From: JBAZKK01 sp964456925
GTDB taxonomy: Bacteria > Omnitrophota > Gorgyraeia > Gygaellales > Profunditerraquicolaceae
Direction of reading: 5' to 3'
Assembly: GCA_964456925.1 (NCBI GenBank)
Contig: CAYWCX010000020.1
Span: forward strand, 1-21,454
DNA length: 21,454 bases
The notes under the pieces were generated by a model. The model did not search any database. It was not told the DNA's origin and saw only the letters and a list, made by a program, of their open reading frames with translations. Positions 1 to 5,173 of this stretch are shown piece by piece. Every line of letters starts with the position of its first letter. The first letter of the stretch is position 1. The translations under genes and the position numbers were made by a program.

Positions 1-124
1 CTAAGGACTTGTAGCCCTCACCCTGTATCGCGCTGTGATGCACAAAAACATCAGTTCCGGATTCAGTAGTGATAAAGCCGTAACCCTTAGGGTTGCTAAA
101 CCATTTCACTTTACCTCTTGCCAT
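1..124 (-). CDS. cspA: Cold-shock protein, CspA family (5' part; gene runs off the left edge)
   Basis: The first 41 codons are present. They hold the two nucleic-acid-binding motifs of the cold-shock domain: RNP1 as KGYGFI (residues 13-18) and RNP2 as VFVHH (26-30), after the typical start MARGKVKWF. Members are about 65-70 residues, so roughly 60% is visible. Family knowledge: a five-stranded OB-fold that binds single-stranded RNA and DNA and acts as an RNA chaperone in the cytoplasm. The ATG at 124 is supported by a GGGAGG ribosome binding site at 134-139, about ten bases upstream. A possible promoter and an upstream hairpin with a T-run lie between this gene and the deaminase gene, so it is probably its own transcription unit. 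The family is secure; the exact paralogue is not. Confidence 0.95.
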   Translation of the reverse strand, partial: MARGKVKWFSNPKGYGFITTESGTDVFVHHSAIQGEGYKSL

Positions 125-148
125 TATTTACTACCTCCCTTCTTTGAA

Positions 149-177
149 ATTATAGTAAATAATGACAGAAACAAAAA
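149..177 (-). promoter_or_regulatory. Putative promoter of the cold-shock gene
   Basis: On the minus strand a perfect TATAAT (149-154) lies 25 bases before the ATG. The matching -35 position (172-177, TTTTTG) is poor and overlaps the T-run of the upstream hairpin. The transcript would have a very short leader, unlike the long cold-box leaders known for enteric cspA. Seen: the -10 box. Inferred: promoter function. Confidence 0.35.
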
Positions 178-212
178 AAGCCGCAAAGCTTAGACCTCTA
201 AGCCTGACGGCT
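172..212 (-). terminator. Rho-independent terminator-like hairpin upstream of the cold-shock gene
   Basis: GCTTAGA (188-194) pairs with TCTAAGC (197-203) around a two-base loop. An outer AGCCG (179-183) pairs with CGGCT (208-212) across two four-base internal bulges. Read on the minus strand, the stem runs straight into a run of seven T (172-178). It would end transcription arriving from the deaminase gene. It could alternatively be a structured leader if the cold-shock transcript starts further upstream. Confidence 0.55.
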
Positions 213-296
213 CAAGTATTCTAATCGCTTATTTACTACGGGATAAAGTATAACCTAACTTTCCCGATTTGTCAACTAAAATCTTTCCCCAGCCTA

Positions 297-376
297 AGAG
301 ACGTTTTCCTCCCCAAAGCGGACAGTGTCTCAGAAACTGTCAAAACACTATCCCGATCGAACGAGAAACTATCTCT
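297..376. repeat. Dispersed intergenic repeat, copy 1 (3' side of the deaminase gene)
   Basis: The core (297-332) matches the core of copy 2 (852-887) at 34 of 36 positions in the same orientation. It begins with AGAGACGTTTTCC and ends with GACAGTGTCTCA, so its ends GAGAC and GTCTC are inverted. Looser similarity continues to about 376, with degraded GACACT/AGTGTC-like words. No open reading frame is plausible here. It resembles the short REP-like palindromic elements scattered in many bacterial genomes; that class is an inference. Confidence 0.7.
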
Positions 377-381
377 CTTTC

Positions 382-837
382 TTAGCTGCCGATATCCTCG
401 CTCCAGAGCTTAGGGTTGCGGCGGATAAAGTCCCACATCATCCCTTTACATTCTTTAAGGCCGAGGTTGATGAGTTTCACCCTTCTTTTCAGACAGCCCT
501 CGGGGCCTTTAAAGGTAGAGTTTTCGCCAATTACCACTACCGGAATCTTATAGAGGAGTATTGCGCCGCTGCACATCTGACAGGGAGAAAGCGTGGAATA
601 GATAGCGCACTTACGGTAATCTTTTGCCTTTAGCCTTCCGGCGTTCTCCAGGCAGTCCATCTCAGCGTGAAGGATGGCGGATTTCTTCTGCACCCTGCGG
701 TTGTGCCCCCTGCCGATTATTCTGCCCTCTTTTACCAGCACCGCGCCAATCGGAATCCCGCCTTGCCGCAGGCCCTTGCGCGCTTCTCTTATTGCCTCCT
801 GCATAAACCTCAAGTGCCTTCTCTGGCGGTTTTCCAA
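382..837 (-). CDS. Yeast-type cytosine deaminase (FCY1-like, zinc-dependent)
   Basis: This 151-residue protein resembles yeast cytosine deaminase Fcy1 along its whole length. Zinc and catalytic residues are visible as HAE (H57, E59) and PCxxC (C86, C89). The substrate-side landmarks GHN (N46) and the C-terminal W-x-E-D-I-G (D148, matching the Fcy1 aspartate that contacts the cytosine amino group) are kept, as is the GEN-x-x-F stretch after the zinc site. These last features separate it from the tRNA deaminase TadA. Predicted reaction: cytosine to uracil plus ammonia in the cytoplasm, for pyrimidine salvage. The start is TTG at 837 with AGGAGC (843-848) five bases upstream. The gene is bracketed by two copies of a dispersed repeat. 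A related guanine or other nucleobase specificity cannot be excluded. Confidence 0.88.
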   Translation of the reverse strand: MENRQRRHLRFMQEAIREARKGLRQGGIPIGAVLVKEGRIIGRGHNRRVQKKSAILHAEMDCLENAGRLKAKDYRKCAIYSTLSPCQMCSGAILLYKIPVVVIGENSTFKGPEGCLKRRVKLINLGLKECKGMMWDFIRRNPKLWSEDIGS

Positions 838-851
838 AAATCGCTCCTAAT

Positions 852-951
852 AGAGACGTTTTCCAACCCAAAGCGGACAGTGTCTCAAAAACTCCCCAGA
901 CACTGTCCCCCTGTCTGCCGGCAGGCAGGGATTAGAACGGAAAGTGTCTCT
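852..951. repeat. Dispersed intergenic repeat, copy 2 (5' side of the deaminase gene)
   Basis: The core (852-887) is the partner of copy 1, with two mismatches in 36. Beyond it, GACACTGTCCCC (899-910) is an inverted relative of GGACAGTGTC in the core, and a further AGTGTCTC (943-950) follows. Inside lies an almost perfect 18-base palindrome (911-928, CTGTCTGCCGGCAGGCAG, one T:G mismatch, centre between 919 and 920). The block fills the space between the deaminase gene and the GYD gene and overlaps the region where the deaminase promoter should be. Confidence 0.7.
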
Positions 952-958
952 GTTTTAG

Positions 959-1237
959 TTAGCCGGCGATTTTGTCGAATTCCTCGACGGTGATAGCCGG
1001 AGAGCTGAAGAAACCGATGCCGGTCAATTTGGTAATCGCGATTGCCGCTTTCATCACCGCGGCGCTACTTGGCATATCCACGATAAACGCCAAATCATAA
1101 GGTCCGATTAAAGCATACATCGCAATAACCTTGCCGTCCGCTTTCTTGATAAGCCCGACTACCTTTTTGGTGCGATCGGCTTTGATACCACGAACCGCCT
1201 CAACCGAATACTTGCCCAACATCAGATACTTTGACAT
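959..1237 (-). CDS. GYD-domain protein (small ferredoxin-like-fold protein of unknown function)
   Basis: This 92-residue protein matches the GYD family along its whole length: an N-terminal YLMLGKYS strand, a helix with R-T-K-K, the G-P-Y-D turn after MYALI (residues 41-48) followed by LAFIVD, and a final V-E-E-F. Family proteins are about 90-100 residues, are thought to adopt a dimeric alpha/beta barrel-like fold, and have no agreed biochemical role. It has no signal peptide and should be cytoplasmic. The ATG at 1237 follows a strong GGAGGTGGGGG ribosome binding site. A promoter-like pair lies just upstream, so it is probably monocistronic or read together with the deaminase gene downstream. 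Confidence 0.85.
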   Translation of the reverse strand: MSKYLMLGKYSVEAVRGIKADRTKKVVGLIKKADGKVIAMYALIGPYDLAFIVDMPSSAAVMKAAIAITKLTGIGFFSSPAITVEEFDKIAG

Positions 1238-1267
1238 CCCCCACCTCCTTTTTTAATTTCTAATTTT

Positions 1268-1295
1268 ATAATACCACGCTTTGAGGCAAAATCAA
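1268..1295 (-). promoter_or_regulatory. Putative promoter of the GYD-domain gene
   Basis: Minus strand: TTGATT (1290-1295), 16-base spacer, TATTAT (1268-1273). This matches the housekeeping consensus at 4/6 and 5/6 positions. The start of transcription would fall near 1260, about 22 bases before the ATG. Confidence 0.45.
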
Positions 1296-1314
1296 GCGGA
1301 TTCGGCAGCAGCGG

Positions 1315-1701
1315 CTATTTCTCTATCCGGAATCCGATGATCTTTTTCTCTTTTATCGGCGGCGGCTCCAAGAGCTTCTTGATTGCTTCGAATATTGCCT
1401 TTATGGTTTCATCGTGGTCGGCATATTTCCTCTCAAGCGCCTCAACCTTCGCAGCCAGTTTTTTATGCGTCAGGAGGATTTCCCTTAATTTGGTAAACGC
1501 TCTCATAATTAAAATGTTAACCTGTATCGCCCTTTCGCTGTTTAATACGCTTGAGAGCATTGCTACGCCCTGTTCGGTAAAAGCATAAGGAAGATATTTA
1601 GAATATTTTCCTTTTTCTAAGGTGCCAAATTGGCACCCTAGAATCCCAGAGGCTGGAAACGGCGGGATTTTTAAATTTTTAGCGGCTGTTAAAAGGAGCA
1701 C
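1315..1701 (-). pseudogene. ORF6N-domain protein, N-terminally truncated remnant
   Basis: From about residue 23 the protein reads like the second half of ORF6N-domain proteins: CQFGTL, then KYLPYAFTEQGVAMLSSVL and N-S-E-R-A-I-Q-V-N-I-x-I-M-R-A-F. A coiled coil and a basic C-terminus follow. In intact relatives about 60-70 residues precede this point and form the rest of the DNA-binding domain. Here that part is missing, and the first 22 codons resemble nothing. The frame opens at a GTG (1701) inside the end of the porin gene. ORF6N proteins are found in phages, toxin-antitoxin-like loci and mobile regions, so this is probably debris from a deletion. A short functional protein cannot be ruled out because about 105 codons remain undamaged. 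Confidence 0.6.
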
Positions 1702-2912
1702 AGGATCCTGACCCCCGCTACCACCGCGGTGCTGGCGTTCCTGTCCGCTTCGGGATTCGCCATTACCTGGATATGCGGGGTAAGGATGATGACGTGGTTT
1801 AAGTCATAACTGTAATAAAGCTCCCAGATTGTTTCGGCGGAGGTAACGTCGGGGGCGTAGTAATCGCGGTAATCTTTGCCGGTAATAGACTGAGCCACTG
1901 CCAGCCCGAGAAAGTCGTCTTTGCGGCCGGCGAATGGCTCGTTTAATTGTGCGCCCGCCGACCAGAAATGCTCAATGGCCATTACCTTAGAGTTCTGAAA
2001 ACCATAACGCACAAATAAAGTAATACGCCCGGTAAGCGCCTGGTCGAAACTTAAAGAGAAGCCGCGGATATCTTTCTTAGTGCCGCTCTCGTCGATGAGG
2101 TCAAGGGGCCGGTGCGTGTGGTGGAAGATAAAACGGTAATTGCCCGCAAGCCCGGCGAAGACAGGCGTAAGGCCGAACTCGCCGATAAAAAAAGCGCTGT
2201 TAAAGCCGTCCCTTAATCCGGCCCGGGTAGCAACGGAGCGGGCGGTCGCAGCGCCGGCCTGAAAATAGAGCCACGCGCAAGGCTTAAAATTCAGCATTGC
2301 GCCGAGGCCTTTGCTCGGGAAGGGTATCGCGATGTTATTAATAAGGGCGTTGGATAAAAACTGGGTGTCGCCGCAGGCAGCCACCGCGCTGTCATCAAAC
2401 CAGTCGGATAAATCCAGTTTTCCGGCTGCGAGAAATCCTCTTTCGCGGATGAAATCCTGCTCGAAATACAACTCCGGGACATAAAGGTCAATATTGTCCC
2501 CGGAATTGTCGTTAAACACGGAAAAGCTCGGGATAAACTTATCCGCGCCCTTGCCCCTGTCCACTTCAAACTCAACCGCAAGCGAGCCGCCCGGCCAAGG
2601 CTTCTGGATTACCTCCAGATCCCAGTAATATAGCCCCGCGCCTTTACCTTTATTGTTCTTGGCGGAAAGGATGAGCTGCTGGTCAGAGTGAAAAAGGAAA
2701 CTAAACGACGTCCCGTATTTTTGTTCAAACTCCTGCCGTTCTTGCTCGAAACTTTTCAGCCAGGATTGCTTCGGTTCAGATTCAATCTTTCTGGTGGTCT
2801 CTTCGGTTATTACTGAAGGAAGGACAGCAGCGCGGCAGACAGAAGTAAAGAAACACAATATTAAAAACACCAAAAACAAAAAACAGGATATTTTACGGTT
2901 ATCGGCAAACAT
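1689..2912 (-). CDS. Carbohydrate-selective porin, OprB family
   Basis: This 407-residue outer-membrane protein has a signal peptide at residues 1-28 (basic start, hydrophobic stretch CFLFLVFLILCFF, cleavage near CRA-A). The mature part alternates beta-strands with aromatic girdles and has the OprB signature in its middle: GKLDLSDWFD, then T-Q-F-L-S-N, IAIPFPSKGLGA. The end, a strand then final F, suits beta-barrel assembly. Family role: passive uptake of mono- and oligosaccharides across the outer membrane. A short helix-rich segment (about 35-65) precedes the barrel. ATG at 2912 has no clear ribosome binding site. A strong hairpin just upstream separates it from the coiled-coil gene, so it needs its own promoter or readthrough. 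Substrate is unknown. Confidence 0.85.
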   Translation of the reverse strand: MFADNRKISCFLFLVFLILCFFTSVCRAAVLPSVITEETTRKIESEPKQSWLKSFEQERQEFEQKYGTSFSFLFHSDQQLILSAKNNKGKGAGLYYWDLEVIQKPWPGGSLAVEFEVDRGKGADKFIPSFSVFNDNSGDNIDLYVPELYFEQDFIRERGFLAAGKLDLSDWFDDSAVAACGDTQFLSNALINNIAIPFPSKGLGAMLNFKPCAWLYFQAGAATARSVATRAGLRDGFNSAFFIGEFGLTPVFAGLAGNYRFIFHHTHRPLDLIDESGTKKDIRGFSLSFDQALTGRITLFVRYGFQNSKVMAIEHFWSAGAQLNEPFAGRKDDFLGLAVAQSITGKDYRDYYAPDVTSAETIWELYYSYDLNHVIILTPHIQVMANPEADRNASTAVVAGVRILCSF

Positions 2913-2933
2913 TATTGAATGAAAGGGAGCTAT

Positions 2934-2969
2934 AAAAAATCTTCGCCTTTTAGCGAGCGAAGATTTTTT
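2934..2969 (-). terminator. Strong Rho-independent terminator after the coiled-coil gene
   Basis: A 13-base perfect inverted repeat (2934-2946 with 2957-2969, AAAAAATCTTCGC/GCGAAGATTTTTT) flanks a ten-base loop. It ends in T-runs on both strands and could work both ways. Both neighbours are on the minus strand, so its likely job is to stop transcription from the coiled-coil gene before the porin gene. It starts about 20 bases before the porin ATG. A promoter-like TTGGTA-16-TGTAAT beside it could instead place the hairpin at the 5' end of the porin mRNA. Confidence 0.8.
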
Positions 2970-3019
2970 ATTACATATATAATTCTTTGTGTACCAATTA
3001 GTTACGGCTACAGCGCAGA

Positions 3020-4015
3020 TTATCTTTTCTGTTTGGCGGCGGGCTCTGCCTTACTTTTGGACTCCGCCTCTGCCTGGACCTTCTCGCGCGCCCCTTTCTG
3101 GATATCCTGCCACTTCTTAAGTTGTTCGGCGCTTAAGGTGTTTTCGATTTTACGGGAAATCTCGATATCGAGATAGGTGTTATCCGCCTGGATCTTGGCA
3201 ATCTCATCTATCTTCCTGCGGATGTTCCTTAAGTTTCCCCTGTCCCTAATCATCTGGTTCAACTCCTGGCGCAGTTGCGCTTTCCTGACAGCTGCGGCCT
3301 GCCTCTTAGATTCTGCGGCTGCCTGTTTTTCGGCAATTCTTTGCTCGCGCTCCTGCCGCGCCTGGGCTTTTCTGGCTTCCGGAGCAGTTCTCTTTTCGGC
3401 GATTTTCTCTTCGCGTTCTTTTTGGAGTTGGGCTTTTCTCGCCTGCACTGCTTCTCTTTTGGCTTCTGCGGCTGCTTTCTTTTCGGCTATTTTTTGCTCG
3501 CGTTCCTCTTGAGCCCGGGCTTTTTTATCAAGCGCGGCCTGTTTTCTGGATTCCGCTGCGGCCTGCTTATCGGTTATCCTTTGCTCGCGCTCCTGGCGCA
3601 GTTGCGCTTTTCTAGCTTCGGCGGCCTCTCTCTTGGATTCTGCGGGAACTGGCTTTTCAACTCTTGGCGGGCGCTCTTTAGGCACGCGCTCTTTAGGCAC
3701 GCGCTCTTTAGGCACGCGCTCTTTCGGCGGCCGTATTTTTTTGGCAGGCGGGGCTTGTCTTCTGGCTTCGGCGGCGGCTTTCTTTTCGGCAATCTTACGC
3801 TCGCGTTCCTGCGAAGCTATAATTTTCTTGATTTTTGCCTTTTTCCTTAATACATCTCTTTTTTCGGCTTTATCGCGCGTAATATCATAAGCGTAATTAT
3901 AAGCAGCTACCGCGTCTTCATATTTACCGGCATCCGCCAACTGTTGGGCCTGGTCTAAAATCTCCTGGCGCGGCCGGGGCTTCACGGTGATATAATCGCT
4001 GGTTCCCTTAGCCAA
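3020..4015 (-). CDS. C-terminal part of an interrupted coiled-coil repeat protein (TPR-like segment plus Lys/Glu/Ala repeats)
   Basis: The frame is identical to that of the upstream gene; one TAA (4034-4036) and six codons separate the two. It begins at a weak TTG (4015). Seen in order: a TPR-like helix pair (residues about 16-65, ADAGKYEDAVAAYNYAY), a charged coiled coil, a Pro-rich stretch with V-P-K-E-R repeated (about 98-113), more 29-residue repeats of the ARKAQLRQEREQRI type, and a tail with LSAEQLKKWQDIQ that recalls LTxxQ-type periplasmic proteins. It has no signal peptide of its own, so it would stay in the cytoplasm if translated separately. The simplest reading is the 3' half of a gene split by a nonsense change. 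A strong terminator follows. Function unknown. Confidence 0.7.
   Translation of the reverse strand: MAKGTSDYITVKPRPRQEILDQAQQLADAGKYEDAVAAYNYAYDITRDKAEKRDVLRKKAKIKKIIASQERERKIAEKKAAAEARRQAPPAKKIRPPKERVPKERVPKERVPKERPPRVEKPVPAESKREAAEARKAQLRQEREQRITDKQAAAESRKQAALDKKARAQEEREQKIAEKKAAAEAKREAVQARKAQLQKEREEKIAEKRTAPEARKAQARQEREQRIAEKQAAAESKRQAAAVRKAQLRQELNQMIRDRGNLRNIRRKIDEIAKIQADNTYLDIEISRKIENTLSAEQLKKWQDIQKGAREKVQAEAESKSKAEPAAKQKR
3671..3730. repeat. 15-bp tandem repeat coding for VPKER
   Basis: Three exact copies of GCGCTCTTTAGGCAC (3671-3685, 3686-3700, 3701-3715) are followed by a diverged fourth (3716-3730). On the coding (minus) strand each adds one V-P-K-E-R pentapeptide. Exact identity implies recent slippage, and copy number is likely to vary between strains. 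Confidence 0.9.
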
Positions 4016-4033
4016 CCTTGCCTTTGTGCGCTC

Positions 4034-5080
4034 TTACCGCAATTGCGCTTTTTTCGCCCGGGCATCCTCTTTCTTAGATTCGGCGGCAGATTTCTTTTCG
4101 GTGGCTCTTTGTTCGGATTCCTGCTTAAGTTGTTCCTGTTTGGCGAGGGCTTCCTGCTTGCGGGATTCTGCTGCGGCTTTTTCTTCAGCGATCTTTTGCT
4201 CACGTTCTTTCTGGAGTTGCTCTTTTTTAGCGAGTGCTTCCTGTTTGCGGGCTTCCTCGGCTGCCTGCTTATCGGCTATTTTTTGTTCGCGTTCTTTCCG
4301 GAGTTGCTCTTTTTTGGCAAGCGCTTCCTGCTTGCGGGCTTCCCCGGCAGATTGCTTCTCCGCAATTTTCTGCTCATGCTCTTTTTGAGCCTGCGCTTTT
4401 TTATCAAGCGCTGCTTGTTTCCTGGCTTGCGCAGCCGCTTGTTTATCAGCAATCTTCTGGTCACGCTCTTTTTTAAGCTGTTCTTTTTTGGCAAGGGCTT
4501 CCTGTTTGCGGGTTTCTGCTGCGGCTTGTTTATCGGCTATTTTCTGCTCGCGCTCTTTTTGGGCCTGCGCTTTTTTATCAAGTGCAGCTTGTTTTCTGGC
4601 TTCCGCTGCGGCCTGCTTATCAGCTATTTTTTGTTCATGCTCTTTTTTAAGCTGTTCTTTTTTGGCAAGGGCTTCCTGTTTGCGGGTTTCTGCTGCGGCT
4701 TTCTTTTCGGCTATTTTTTGCTCGTGTTCTTTTTTAAATTGTTCTTTTCTCGCGAGGGCTTCCTGTTTTTTAGATTCTGCAATTGCCTTATTTTCCGCAA
4801 TCCTTTGCTCGCGTTCTCTCTGCATCCGAGCTTTCCTGGCAAGGGTAGCGGCTCTCTTAGCTTCCTTTTCTTCGCGTTCTTTTTGAAGCAATGCTTCTCT
4901 GGCAGCCGCAACTTCCTGCTTGGCCTTGATAACAGCACCTTCATTTTCTTGTGCGCTGGCGGAAAATACCGCGGGGCAGGCAAAATAAAAACTAAAAGCA
5001 AGGGAAAGAATAAGGATGATACGGAGTGATTTCTGCAGGTTAGATTTTAAGACAAAATGGAGGTTTGTTATTTTATGCAC
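4034..5080 (-). CDS. Exported Lys/Glu/Ala-rich coiled-coil repeat protein, N-terminal part
   Basis: This 348-residue frame has an N-terminal signal peptide: basic residues, then the hydrophobic run RIILILSLAFSFYFA, with cleavage predicted near SASA-Q at residues 40-44. After a short acidic stretch it consists of nine tandem 29-residue units (81-341) of the form AKKEQLKKEHEQKIADK plus a linker rich in A, E and R-K-Q. It should form one long charged alpha helix or coiled coil in the periplasm, recalling TolA-like or IgA-binding-like helical rods, but no named family is recognised. It ends at TAA exactly where the repeat pattern calls for glutamine (Q-L-R-Q-E-R), and the frame stays open for another 337 codons. 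ATG at 5080 has only a weak ribosome binding site. A good promoter lies 50-80 bases upstream. Confidence 0.75.
   Translation of the reverse strand: MHKITNLHFVLKSNLQKSLRIILILSLAFSFYFACPAVFSASAQENEGAVIKAKQEVAAAREALLQKEREEKEAKRAATLARKARMQREREQRIAENKAIAESKKQEALARKEQFKKEHEQKIAEKKAAAETRKQEALAKKEQLKKEHEQKIADKQAAAEARKQAALDKKAQAQKEREQKIADKQAAAETRKQEALAKKEQLKKERDQKIADKQAAAQARKQAALDKKAQAQKEHEQKIAEKQSAGEARKQEALAKKEQLRKEREQKIADKQAAEEARKQEALAKKEQLQKEREQKIAEEKAAAESRKQEALAKQEQLKQESEQRATEKKSAAESKKEDARAKKAQLR
4058..4840. repeat. Coding tandem array: nine 87-bp units (29 residues each)
   Basis: Residues 81-341 of the coiled-coil protein divide into nine units of exactly 29 residues with no insertions. Two unit types alternate in the middle of the array: units beginning AKKEQLKKE (3, 5, 7) and units beginning DKKAQAQKE (4, 6). 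That suggests two-unit (174-bp) duplication steps. Similar but less regular units reappear in the downstream half (about 3260-3640). Confidence 0.85.
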
Positions 5081-5129
5081 TTAACCAACCTTGCATCGGG
5101 TTAGAATCTATGTAATTGGGATTACTCAT

Positions 5130-5158
5130 TTTTTAACACACCCGCTAATCCTTGTCAA
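5130..5158 (-). promoter_or_regulatory. Putative promoter of the coiled-coil gene
   Basis: Minus strand: perfect TTGACA (5153-5158), 17-base spacer, TAAAAA (5130-5135, 4/6). Transcription would begin near 5123, giving a leader of about 43 bases. It lies directly behind the stop of treT, so the trehalose operon probably ends before it, although no clear terminator hairpin is visible there. Confidence 0.5.
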
Positions 5159-5173
5159 GACTTTTTTTACCTC

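Noticed and set aside
382..837. Annotation as tRNA adenosine deaminase TadA
   Set aside because: The zinc motif alone fits both, but the C-terminal W-x-E-D-I-G, the GEN-x-x-F stretch and the overall length match the yeast cytosine deaminase much better.
4058..4840. CRISPR-like array suggested by regular repeats
   Set aside because: The 87-bp units are contiguous coding repeats without spacers, and the translated repeat is conserved at the protein level.
4043..5029. Long plus-strand open frame (328 codons) opposite the coiled-coil gene, rich in Phe, Leu and Gly
   Set aside because: It is the complement of a Lys/Glu/Ala-rich repeat gene: K/E codons read backwards give F/L. It has no ribosome binding site or sensible start, and the minus frame has a signal peptide and a promoter.
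3020..5080. TAA reassigned to glutamine in this organism
   Set aside because: Recognisable genes such as the cytosine deaminase, otsA, treT, pabB, ispH-neighbouring pilT and the M50 peptidase end at TAA at their expected family length, so TAA is a normal stop here.
4005..5095. Shared CTTA-CCAACCTTGC words near 4008-4022 and 5079-5093 as a duplicated translation start
   Set aside because: A 14 of 15 match, one copy in coding sequence and one in a leader. Flanks do not match, so it is probably chance.
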